Shown here: positions 1-11,400 of the stretch, one piece after another
Layout: each line of letters opens with the position of its first letter
How positions within the stretch are numbered: the stretch's first letter is position 1
From: Pseudoips prasinana
Lineage: Eukaryota > Arthropoda > Insecta > Lepidoptera > Nolidae
Direction of reading: 5' to 3'
DNA length: 64,000 nucleotides
Assembly (NCBI GenBank): GCA_951640165.1
Contig: OX621252.1
Location: forward strand, 15,459,934 to 15,523,933
Position numbers and translations under genes: made by a program
The notes under the pieces: generated by a model
Told to the model about the DNA's origin: nothing
Seen by the model: only the letters and a program-made list of their open reading frames with translations
Database searches by the model: none

Positions 1-933
1 TGAACTTGCGTCGTTGTCTAACGCATGCGTGTAAATTTATCGCACACCTTTGACACACGCGCATTCGCGTTCGTGCGGGAATTCATTTTACAATACGAAT
101 ATTTTAAGACAGAATTCACATACGTGCAAGTGATAATCTATATGGATCTAAAGGCGACTTTAGGTACACTATTCGCAAGATGAATGGACAGTCGTGGACG
201 TAATATGAAGTCAATAGGCCACGCGTGCATACACAGCAGCACTATTTCAATAAGTATGAACAATGAATTCATAGAAAATTGTTTAGTCGAACACGATAGC
301 CAACCTGTCTGCCAAGCGTAGCAATTATGGCATATCGCCCCAGTCTTTGGGAGGTTTTTGTCCAGCAATGGATGTATTTTGACTGACATGATAGTCACAA
401 TTCGTTGCTCATAGAGAGATGAAAATAATACTAATTCAACTACTAAGTCGATACAGTAGACGAGGTATCAACCAAGGAATTTACTTGACACTTCGATAAA
501 GTGACAATTCAATAACTAATGGTCCAGAATCCAAGAGTTGGCTTTGCCTCGTTAAGAATTCATTAAATCTATTGTCTATTGAACCTTATTCCTACTTTGG
601 TTCAGTACCATAAGGACTCTGTGGAAAATTCCCTATGTAATTCACACTATAATGGAATCTAATTCGTATTGTGCAAATGTAGTAAATTGTCAAACCACAA
701 CGTTGTACGGAAGTGAAATGAAATAGTACTTCCTATATTCTTACCATTTTCCTTTTTAATAGATATTGAAATTCTATTAACGTATTACCCTGCTTTAAAT
801 GTTTATATTTTGGGCTTTAATGTTTTAATGCAGTCGTACATTGTTGCAACTTGACAGTTTACTGTCATGTAAATTAGCTACTATACCTAGAAATTAGCTA
901 ACATTGTACGGAACCTTCGGTTCCATACATTTA
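1..933. other. no gene seen
   Basis: AT-rich sequence. The short open frame at 138-398 has no family character. No recognisable RNA gene. Confidence 0.6.
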
Positions 934-1125
934 AGGGTCAATTCATGTTAGTGCGGAGTCGAAGCGCATCGAAGCGTTAATCTGTTAATACAAATTCACC
1001 CCATTTCAAATTTTATAGACTGAACGCGAATACGCGTCATTTATCTCATAAGAAATATGAGTTTTATATTGTTACAATAAGGTGATTGGATACGTTCTGA
1101 CTCTGCACTAGCATGAACTGACCCT
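934..1125. mobile_element. MITE-like inverted repeat element
   Basis: About 33-bp inverted ends (AGGGTCAATTCATGTTAGTG versus AGGGTCAGTTCATGCTAGTG read inward) around an AT-rich centre. Confidence 0.6.
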
Positions 1126-2599
1126 GATGGTTGCGCGCGCAACTTTAGTAAAAATATAATAAAACAACGCGTATACATGCAAAGGGAGAATCATTCTTTA
1201 TCTTAAGACACAATCGTTCAAAGATTTAGATTACTTACAGTCAAGTTATGAGAGTCCTGATTACCAATACAATACATTGACACACAAACAGATATATACA
1301 GATGGCATACCCAAATGTACCCAGTAGGTACGGAACAAGTACAAAGTCGTGCCCGTGACTTGATGGGCAATTAAATTATGTCCAGTAAATTATCCTTAAC
1401 GTAGTTAAAATGCCAATTTTAAACAGAATACTACATTTCTATGGGCCAGGATTAATAACATGTGTATCCCAAGTTACGTAACTATTTCACTATGTCACAT
1501 TGCGAAACTACTACACCACTATATACAGTTGTATACTTAGTCGTGTAAAAGCCACCTAAATTTTTGACTAAAAATATCTTCGCCATTGTACAGTGGTAAT
1601 CGTAATGTATCATAATAGGATACTTTATGAATTTTCAAAATATTGCACATGCAGCGTTATGTTATAAAGCTTTTACATGTCCAAGGAAACACTCTGTCTC
1701 CTTATATATTTCGCCCGAAGCATTATCTCCTTATGCACTACAGCATCCAATAGTTATTTAAGAGAAAGGTCGTCATATTTACAACACCAACATAAACGAG
1801 ATTACTCATTATATCGGCCAAATTTGTCCGTCATTCATTGATTATGCATAAAACTGATGATTTTGGCTAGTAAGTCAATGCTCTTTACATATACAACACC
1901 AAATACCCAACATTACAATCATTTTATATTTTTTACAAATCGGTTAATGCTAGGCCGGCAAACTTGTAGTAAATGACATTCTAGATGATATGCGGGGGTT
2001 ATGGATGCATATGTTGGGTTGGGGTCCTAACATCCAAGTGTTTGCTCTGAAATTTTTGTACCAAGCCTCTGTCAGTGACATTCACGAATCGAAGTTCGAA
2101 CCCCAAAGAGGCTTGCCTTCTGGGGCGGGTTACTTGGTATGTAGTTATTGGGTCGAGCCTTCGTTCACAAAAGTGCTATTGTCTAAGAGCCTTGGTAGAG
2201 GCAGCATTACGCCGAGGCTCCTATCCCGTCGCAAAGCATCAAGGATATCACTACCCAAGTTTCTGAGCTAAATTTTATAAAGATCAAATTTTTATAGCAA
2301 ACTCGAATCATCTATATGTGACAGTGTTTTCGAAGGGGCACTGCAGCCCTTCGTAGAGTTCTACTGTAAATTGGGTCGACTACACAAATAATCACTGCAT
2401 TTAACCAATACCTAACTGTATTTTATATTCGAGACTATTATAATGTCAACAAAAATCTAACAACTCCTCAACTATATCTGTTATATTTGGACAATAAGAT
2501 ATCCCTTATTTGTCAAGGTTGTGTCATGGTCATGATCCTAATGCATTTTTTAACAGACTTAAAAATGTTTATGAATTCAACTATATGATTTTGTATGTA
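1126..2599. other. no gene seen
   Basis: The 1990-2271 overlapping frames sit in a less AT-rich patch that may be a decayed repeat; I recognise no protein. Confidence 0.5.
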
Positions 2600-2760
2600 T
2601 GTATATTACGCAATTTCTCTCTTGTTTGTCAACCGATTTTGATAATTCTTTTTTTTATCGATTGGGAATGCTTTCGGTATGGTCCCATGTAAATATTTTT
2701 CCAATCAGTTTTCTACAAGATTGAACTCGATTATGTCTTATGTACAAAAAAGTTACAATT
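2600..2760 (+). repeat. dispersed repeat related to 3905-4010
   Basis: Shares TTTGTCAACCGATTTTGATA and GGGAATG...GGTCCCAT phrasing common in lepidopteran DNA. Open frames here have no family character. Confidence 0.45.
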
Positions 2761-2839
2761 TATATTTCCGCGCCATTTTTAAGGATTTTTCATTACTGGC
2801 AATACTATAACTCCACTTTAAGGGTTAACAGAAAAGTTC

Positions 2840-2877
2840 AACACATATGGAAGAGCTGGTGCTCTTCCATATGTGTT
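2840..2877. repeat. perfect 17-bp hairpin, TGGT loop
   Basis: Arms 2840-2856 and 2861-2877 pair without mismatch around TGGT. Confidence 0.95.
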
Positions 2878-2885
2878 CTCTCTTA

Positions 2886-2947
2886 AGGGTACCAAGATAT
2901 TCCTATGGAGTTACTGGTGTAACTCCATAGGAATATCTTGGTACCCT
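2886..2947. repeat. perfect 29-bp hairpin, TGGT loop
   Basis: Arms 2886-2914 and 2919-2947 pair without mismatch around TGGT. Eight bases separate it from the previous hairpin. Confidence 0.95.
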
Positions 2948-3660
2948 CCTTGTATAACGCTGAAGCACCTAAATGCCATTAAACAAATTATAATAAATTT
3001 TAGACGAGTCTGGCATCAAAATGAAATCAAAACGTATATATTTACATTTGTCATATAATATTTACAGTGCTCTATAAGAGCAGTCTTACACAAATGAGGT
3101 TTAATTTTCCATGCTCAATCATATATTAACATTATATTTGTCAATTATTTCGCTAAGGGATGTTTATGATTACAAAACGAAACATAATAAGCAGCTAAGT
3201 TCTGCATAACATGGAATATATGCAACATTGGGTTAAATTAAATTAGAAAACGGAATTTCGTAGGAATTCTAGATAACAAAATAGATTGAAACATTCGCTG
3301 CCCACCTGACATACCTAGGTGCCCATGACCGCAACAATATATCCATACCCCAAACGCGTATACGAGTCTATTTTTCAACGGTACTGTGTGCCCATACTTT
3401 AATAACACATCCTAAGTAACTGAGGTGTGTGCCCATCGCCTCACCTGTGCGTTCCAGGCGTTCAACCCAGTCCTACCATATAAAGATACCATAAAGTAAC
3501 AAAACTCACAGACGCGTCGTCGGGCACTGAAGGTGGGTATACGAAAAATTTATGAATACGCGCATACGCGTTCTTGGCATGAGGCAAGTATAGCAAAAAC
3601 GCACATACGCGTCATGGGCCAGGGGACGTTTTAAGTAAAAATCCATTCCTTTTTTATGTA

Positions 3661-3874
3661 TTGGTGGTTACCTTAGTGTCAGAGTAGTGTAAGCCAAGTA
3701 TAGATTGTTGTCTAATGATTACAGCCGAAACAGACCTACGAAGCACGGAGACGCTCAGAAATAAAGCACTATTCCAGTCACTCACCTACGGACTTACCGG
3801 ACGCCTTGGCACTTAATTTCGCTGTTTGTTTACGGAACGGTGAGGACAACTGGCTTTGAACAGTCTATCCCTTA
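3661..3874 (-). mobile_element. diverged SINE-A copy
   Basis: It shares the blocks GTGTCAGAGT, GAAGCACGGAGACGCTC and CGGTGAGGACAACTGGCT in the same order as 7686-7911, with many substitutions. Confidence 0.65.
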
Positions 3875-3904
3875 ACTTATGTAATGAACCGATATCAAAA
3901 CGAC

Positions 3905-4010
3905 TGCGTTTATTTTTTTTTCTGTTGGCCAACCGTTTTTGGTAATTCTATAGGGAATGGTTTCGAGATTGTCACACATACATTTTGTTCAAATCGGTTA
4001 TTATTAAATT
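3905..4010 (+). repeat. dispersed repeat related to 2600-2760
   Basis: GGCCAACCGTTTTTGGTAAT and CAAATCGGTTATTATTAAAT. Both strands are open here by chance. Confidence 0.4.
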
Positions 4011-4109
4011 TTGACATGTCACGTATAGAAGACAAACCAAAATGCGCGCAGCATGCGACGGTCAGGAATATGTAGTCATAACATTGACGTGCGTTTTGTT
4101 TTGTCATTA

Positions 4110-5269
4110 TTTTACATGACTGTGGCAGTCAAAGGGTTAAGAAAAGTCAAAGTGTAAAGGGTAATTATTAATTTACGATATAGTAAATTATTGAGTAAAC
4201 TCGCGAACTAATTTAATTTAACCCATTTCGTTTTAGATTCTTCTATGAAACTATTAACAAGTAATATTAATGAAACGTTTTTATAACAGTTAAATATGAC
4301 AAACAAGTCCTGTTTCACAACCGTCGTATTTACAATTGACATAACTATATACATTTTATACAAATTATTTGTACCTCGGTGGAGTCGAATATTGTACGCG
4401 CTGTCAAACACATGTACCATTTTGCATTCGAAGCTGTATAGCAAATAATTTCATTGCTTCTTATCTACCGTACTTTCTAACTTCAAAAATTCAAAACAGC
4501 GGATTCTAGGCCGGCAACGAATTTACATTTGTGTCGACATATTTGTCGCATTTTAGCAGTCCGCCATTTTGAAACAGTCATCGTCTATAGATAATAGGCA
4601 CCACCTAAAATCGATCTAGTTTAGTTATATTATAGCCATTTTACAAGCTTTTACTGGCAGATTTTTGACGGGCAACTAAAATTACAAATATGTTGGATTT
4701 TAGATCCTGACATATGTATCTATGATGAAAAAATCAATCACAACAAACTGAGTAAAATCCAAAGATCTCAAATCAGACATTAGACCTATAATGTTATATA
4801 TATATCAATTGTATTAATGGAAATGTTGGACATGTAACGTTGCTTCTTTAATACATATTAAAAACATCATGTTTTAGTATTAAAGTATGAACTAATCTCA
4901 ATGGAAAGTAAAGGCTATCCCTCGAGATTAACCTTTACTTCAATTTTAGACTAAATACAATAAATAAATTTGATGTTTGATTTTAATAGGACATATGCAT
5001 GTGACATGTCTCAATACAGAAGCACACCACGTTTTAGAAACGCACGTCGACAGCGCGCTTTTATCCTACAGAGCAGTTTGATTTTGTTTGAATCGATACA
5101 AACGCGATGGTAACGCGCGTCAACGGCGCGCTTAAAAAAGTGGTCTGCATAGGCCTTAAGATACTTATATCAAATGCTAAAACAGTAAACACATTTGACA
5201 GCGCTGGTATCGACGCATTGGCACATAAGCCGCACAATATACACGACGGTCACAAAACAGGGTCGCGGC
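4110..5269. other. Ada2b 3' flank, no second gene seen
   Basis: AT-rich. Minus-strand ATTAAA-type hexamers occur near 4850 and 4985, but I see no canonical AATAAA close after the Ada2b stop. Confidence 0.5.
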
Positions 5270-5410
5270 CTAGTTGCGCACCCAGCCGGCCGCCTGCAGG
5301 TAGTGGCGGATGGCCCCGTCCAGCTCCGCGTCGGGCGCCGACGCCCGCCGCAGCAGCACGCCCTTCATGGTCACGTACTGCGCCCACGGCACGCTCAGCG
5401 CGCTGCACAG
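5270..5410 (-). CDS. Ada2b: Ada2b exon 9 (C-terminal SWIRM-like end, stop)
   Basis: 141 nt after a TTGCGCAG acceptor. It encodes LCSALSVPWAQYVTMKGVLL, then RRASAPDAELDGAIRHYLQ and AAGWVRN with a TAG stop. It aligns by eye with the vertebrate TADA2B terminus (LC-SLNLSPARYVTVKTIIIK ... GWI). GC-rich. Plus-strand open frames over it are shadows. Confidence 0.9.
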   Translation of the reverse strand: MCSALSVPWAQYVTMKGVLLRRASAPDAELDGAIRHYLQAAGWVRN

Positions 5411-8400
5411 CTGCGCAAACAACTTGCCATGTGTAGCCACGTTACCAACAATCGTCTCATCAAATTATGCTTATTGTTTACTCTATTCGAACGGAACATA
5501 CCTATTCATAGTTATGCAATGGAACAGTAGGTAAGTGAATATAGGAACAAGACACTTTTATAGAGGTAAGTAAAGGTCGAGGCAAACCAAGAAAATGTGC
5601 CATCAAAGAAAATGTGTGAAAAGGAACGTATGAAGAAGTCAAAAACGCAGGATAGGCGGAAAAAGATCGACAGATATGACCTTGAATTGGGGTAACATTA
5701 ATAATAAATATCCTGAGGCAACTAACACAAAGCCATCTGATCTCAAACTAGGCAGGACCTGTACCGGATAAAATCAGAGAAAATGTGTGAAAGAGAAAGG
5801 CAGAAAAAGAAAGGATCTACAGACCTTGAATTGGATAACGTTAATAATAATAATAATCTTGGGGCATCTAACACAATGCCATCTGATCCCAAACTAGGAA
5901 GAGCCTCTACTATAGCAACTAAACAACTGATAAAAATACTTATATCTTTTTAAATACATATATGTATATTATAGATAAATTACACCCAGACAGAACAAAT
6001 AATCGTGCTATCTCACAAAGATTTGTCCTGGGTGGGGGTCGAACCCACGACCTTTGGTTTAGCAGTTAAGGTCACTAATCACTAGACCAACAGGCCAGTT
6101 ATTAATTTCTAATATTGGTCATGTAGTAAGGTTTTAAAATGGCTGTCTGTCTATATCTAGTTTATCTGCCAAACTAAAAGTTTTACGTGTCCTCAGAAGC
6201 ACACACTCAAAAGTTAAATTCCCAATGCCGCGCGAAAATAATTAAATTTTTGACAAGTTTAGACAGTTGTCAATTTTGACATTACTACCATAGATATTTC
6301 AAATTAAACTTTAAAGTAAACCTGGAGATGATTCCTGAAGACATTGAAACTGTTCGCTAAGTCCAACATTAAATTACTTGCGAAAGTTACCCGTTCGAGT
6401 TGTAAGTAAACTAAAGATTTTAATTTATGGAAGTAATGTCAACATTTTATTAAGAATAGGTAAAGAGACCCGTAGTATGTGTATAAAATTGTGCTTCACC
6501 CAGAGCGGGCATTTATCTATAAATTGACAATTGCGGCTCCGTTTTAGCGATTAGTGACAACAACTGATGGAAGGCCAAAAAAAATGTTAATATTGAATAT
6601 TCCCCATTAGTAAATTACTATGTTAAATGAAAGAAGAAAATTCACAATTAATTAATATTTAACTATGTTTTACCTGGTTCGATCTACAAAAAAATGACAT
6701 TATTATTATTTGTTATAAGTATATATAAATAAAACACGATAAACCCTTCGGCAACTTAATTGCAATACGACATGTAGTAAAAGTAGAAGAATCTACGCAT
6801 AGCATTGCATCATAACCACTCTTGTTTGCTTTTTCATATTTCAGTTGGGATCGGCTTTCATTCTAATGGGTAGCTATCAAAGTTATATCTGCTCCAACCT
6901 ACATCATCATGATCATTATGATAAAAATTACCGCAGATTCATCGCATCATGACCACTCTTGCTTGCTCTTGCTGATTTCTGTTGGGATCGACTTTCAATC
7001 TAACCTGTTTTAGCGGGTAGCTATCTATCTGCTCAAACCTAAATAATCATTATCATGATAAAAATTTGCGCATAGTCATTGCATCATGACCACTCTTGCT
7101 TGCTCTTACATATTTCAGTTGGGAACGTTTTAAATCAACGTTTCTAAGAGAAACGACAGCGACGGGTTAATGTTCTCTCAGAGGCACAGAAGGTAGGTAG
7201 GTAGGTTTTTCTGTTAATAAAAGTACTTAGTATTAGCCCGTTTTATAGAAGGTGGCATAAAGCCGTCGATCTAGTTTGCCGTCCCATGGGATCATGAGCA
7301 AGAGGGAATAGAGAGTGCAGTTTGCGGACATTTGTCCACTATAATATATCCTGCGCGGATGTACAGTCTACATTAAGACTGGCTACAATGGCTAACAGAT
7401 TTTTAAACTACGCGGCCCCACATATGTAAGAATAGCTACGCTTATGACATACACGCTACGAAAACATTATTAAAATCTTTGGATTATGTCGTAATTCATG
7501 TATTAGTATTACTGCACATGTAAATAAAACAATCATTAACCTAGCACTATGTGACATCTTTATAGTTATGATGAAATAGTAGGTACGAATGGCATAATGT
7601 CAAGACGTGGAAAATGTTTTCCGTCTCATACACGTGTTCCTGCTCTATTGTTTCAACGGCTTGGCGAAACATAGTCTGTACTGTACTTTATCGTATGGGC
7701 AGTGGTTATCCTAGTGTCAGAGTTGTTCAAGCCGCCTAGTAGGCTTAACGACTATAACCGTGACCGATAGCTTAACGTGCCCTCCGAAGCACGGACACGC
7801 TGAGGAATTAAACCACTTTGGCGGTCACCCATCTATAGACTGACCGCGTGCTTGTTGCTTAACCTCGCCGATCACTTACGGGCCGGTGAGAGCAACTGGC
7901 TGTGAGCGCCTCATAGTCTGTACTGTATCTGTATTTAAATAAGATCTGTTAACAATCAATGTACAGACGCCAGCACATCAAATTTCCCCAATTGAAAGTG
8001 AACCTTATGCTTTTCTGATAAAGTTAAAAATCTATAAAAGAAATTTGACAGATTGAGGTAGCTGGATGTGCAAAGAAAATGAATCTAGACTGGTCCGTAA
8101 AAGTTGCGTATTTCCACATGCAAAGGCATTGATTACGCGTTTTACGTTACTGCGGAGTATGCTTTAAAGCCAGTCTTGACGATCTTGAATATATATTAAT
8201 CCTATTTTAATGACTATGAATTTCCAGGGATGTTACATTTGAAAACATTCCGTCATTTTTATTGTCAAAATGTAAATGAATCAATTCATTTGCTATTACA
8301 AAACCAATATTTACATAATATTTTCTCCATATTTATTAAGGATCATTTCGGTATTTTATACTCAATCTACTAGCCAGTAGTACTGTTTAACTGTTGTCAT

Positions 8401-11400
8401 CACTAATCGTAGATTTCTACTGAATTCAGGCTATGCTCGATTCGAAAAAAAATCCATATTGGTCGATTCCACGAGATTTCAAAAAAAAATATATTCGCAA
8501 TCTGGAGTCTGTCAGTCCGTGCCATGAGAGAAATAGATGCACTCACCGGTCCGTAAGTTATCGGCGAGGTTAAGCAACTAGACTCGTGGTTAGTCCATTG
8601 ATGGATGACCACCAAAGTGGTTTAATTTCTCAGCGTCTCCGTGCTTCGGAGGGCCCGTGGAGCTGTCGGTCGTTAGCCGTTAAGCCATGTCAGAGACCTA
8701 CTCGGCGGCTTGAACAACTTGACACTAGGGTAACCACTGCCCATACGATAAGTAAGAGAGAATTACGTAAAGTCGTTACCGCCTTATCTTAGTCTTTTCC
8801 TTTTGCATTTTTATCCTATTGGGGCATAAGAGTAAACAAATAGCGAATACTCCTGGTTGTTGTGTACACAATACGACCATGTCTTGGGGGGCTACCGGCT
8901 AAGTCGCCGAACATCGGGAAAGTAATCGATGTTCAAATAAATAAAGGTTAAAAATGACTTAATTAATCATTCATTCATCATCGAAATGGATTCCGGACCA
9001 TTTATGACGTCACATGTGCTCATGAAAGCCGATTTAATGATTAATTAAGTCATTTTTAACCTTAATTTATATGAACGCCGATCACTATGCCGATGTTCAG
9101 CGACTTAGCCGGTAGCCCCCAGAGCCCTAAATGAGAACGTATTACAACGTACCTGTATTTCGTTACTGGTCAGCAGATGCCTCGAGCAGGCGGCGCTGTT
9201 GCTGCATGAGCTCTTTTTGGAGCATCCACATGCGATACTTCCGTCCCGTGTGCACCTTGGGCTGGTGGAACTTGAGCCGCTTTCGCCGTCTCTGTCGCAC
9301 CATTTATTGATTCATTATTATCAATTGAGAAAACATAATAAAATGTACTAAACTTTTCACTAGCTAAGACTTTTTACATCGCCTCAAATTTTTTCGTCTA
9401 TCTATCGCATGTCTCATTACAGCCAGCCACGGCCAATATGGCGGCGCCCATGACTCGCATCAGCTAACCGTGTTGCATTTCCATTCTCACTCATTTATGC
9501 AAGTGCTTCACAGTATTTGTGTTTTGATCAGTCTGGCCACGGCCAATATGGCGGCGCCCATGGCTCAGTGTGTAAATATTGTTGTTGTTTACTTGATCTT
9601 GATGAACAAGCTAGGGAGTCAAATAACCCGGTCAACGAGGGGAAAACCAAGATTAATACGAAAATATCCGACAGTGAATTAAGCGCCTACCCCGGATTGG
9701 TAAGGGGTGTTGGTTCGAAACCACACGTTTATCCCACACGTTTTTCGCTAAGACCAAATCTCAGATTGGTTCTGCTGTTGAGGCTTTTAGTAGTGACAAA
9801 CAAATAAACATCTACACTATCGTAATTAAAACATTAGTATGGTATCAAAAGCATTCTGTACCAGCCAAACATTTGGTAATGGAGAGATTATATGTAGGTG
9901 GCCAGTACAGGCTCTGCCTAGTTTGGGATCAGATAGCAGTGTGTTATCTGTCCCAAGATATTTATTCATTCATCATATCAGCCGAAAGACCCACTGCTGG
10001 ACAAAGGCCTCCCCCTAACATCTTCACAATGCCGGTCTTGCGCTATCCGCATCCAGCGGCCCGCACAAGATCATCGGTCCATCTTGTAGCGGGCCTGCCC
10101 ACTCTACGTCTTCCGGTTAGTGGTCGCCACTCGAGAACCTTTTCGTCCCAGCGGCAGTCGGCTCTACGAGCTATGTGCCCCGCACACTGCCACTTCAGCT
10201 TGGTAATTCTTCGGGCTATTTCTGGTTCGATTCCACAGGGAAACTCTTGAGTATACATTGCTTTTTGGGTGACCTTGAGCCGTCTGATAAGGCCCATAGT
10301 GAACGCCCACGTCTCTGTTCCATAAGTAATCACTAGCAACAAACACACTGGTCGAAGATTTGATACACTTTTCTACTTGATACACGGCGGTATTTAGGAC
10401 GAGAAGATGTTACATAGCGTTCCGAATAACTTTCGATTTTGAATAAATTGATATCCATCATCATCATATCAGCCGAAAGACGTCCACTGCTGGACAAAGG
10501 CCTCCCCCAAAAATCTCCACAATTGCCGGTCTTGCGCTATTCGCATCCAGCAGTTTCCAGCGACCCGCACAATATCATCGGTCCATCTTGTAGGGGGCCT
10601 GCCCACGCTGCGTCTTCCGGTTCGTGGTCGCCACGATAATTGATATCCATATAATGTCATAATTACGATAGTGTTGATCTTTATTAATTTATTTATTTTA
10701 ATTGCGAACCTACTATTTTCTAATGAATGTATCGACTCACCTTTTTCTTAGCTGCTGCGTGCTGGTCAGCGTTTGGTCTTTTGTCTGATTGATTTCCAGG
10801 CACCCACTGCTGCCCTGGCGAATACAATAGTTATACGGGATCAAACCCAAAACCACACACCTCCGCAATATGGGCGTAACCGTGATCCTTTAATCGGACA
10901 GTGGTATAGTAGTTACCACCTCATTTTAGACCCTATTCAGTTCTAATAAGAGCTAAAACCAATGAAATATGAACATACGCTATGCCCGATTAAGGGTTAA
11001 TAACTTTCATAAAAGCAAATATTAACACTAATAGTAAAGGATAATTAAAGTCAACTTACCCACGAAACTAAACATATTTTAGCCAAATACGCGACAAACT
11101 CCTACTTTTCCTATCCTCCTTATTAATACCCTGAGGATATTATCAAATTTCAGGAAAATATATATCCTCTCCGGGTTTTGGTGGGCACGTTAAGCTGTCA
11201 GCCCCGGTTGTAGTAATTAAACAACAATCGTTTAGCTATGCCTTGGCTTACTGGGCAGCTTTGACAACTCTGCCAAGTCAACCACTGTCCATACGATAAA
11301 TAGTAAGTAATAAACAATATATAGTTCAATTCGCAGATTAAAAACATTCAAAGGACACCTCGTGTATTAAAATCCATAGAGCTGTATTCGAAATCTATCA

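Noticed and set aside
1990..2271. A 93-residue plus-strand frame in a mixed-composition patch
   Set aside because: No motif recognised; an overlapping frame is equally open; probably decayed repeat.
3884..4107. Two overlapping frames on opposite strands
   Set aside because: They fall in a dispersed repeat, have no recognisable motif and show AT-biased composition.
5107..5534. Plus-strand open frames of 74-111 residues
   Set aside because: Antisense to Ada2b exon 9; the GC-rich exon keeps other frames open by chance.
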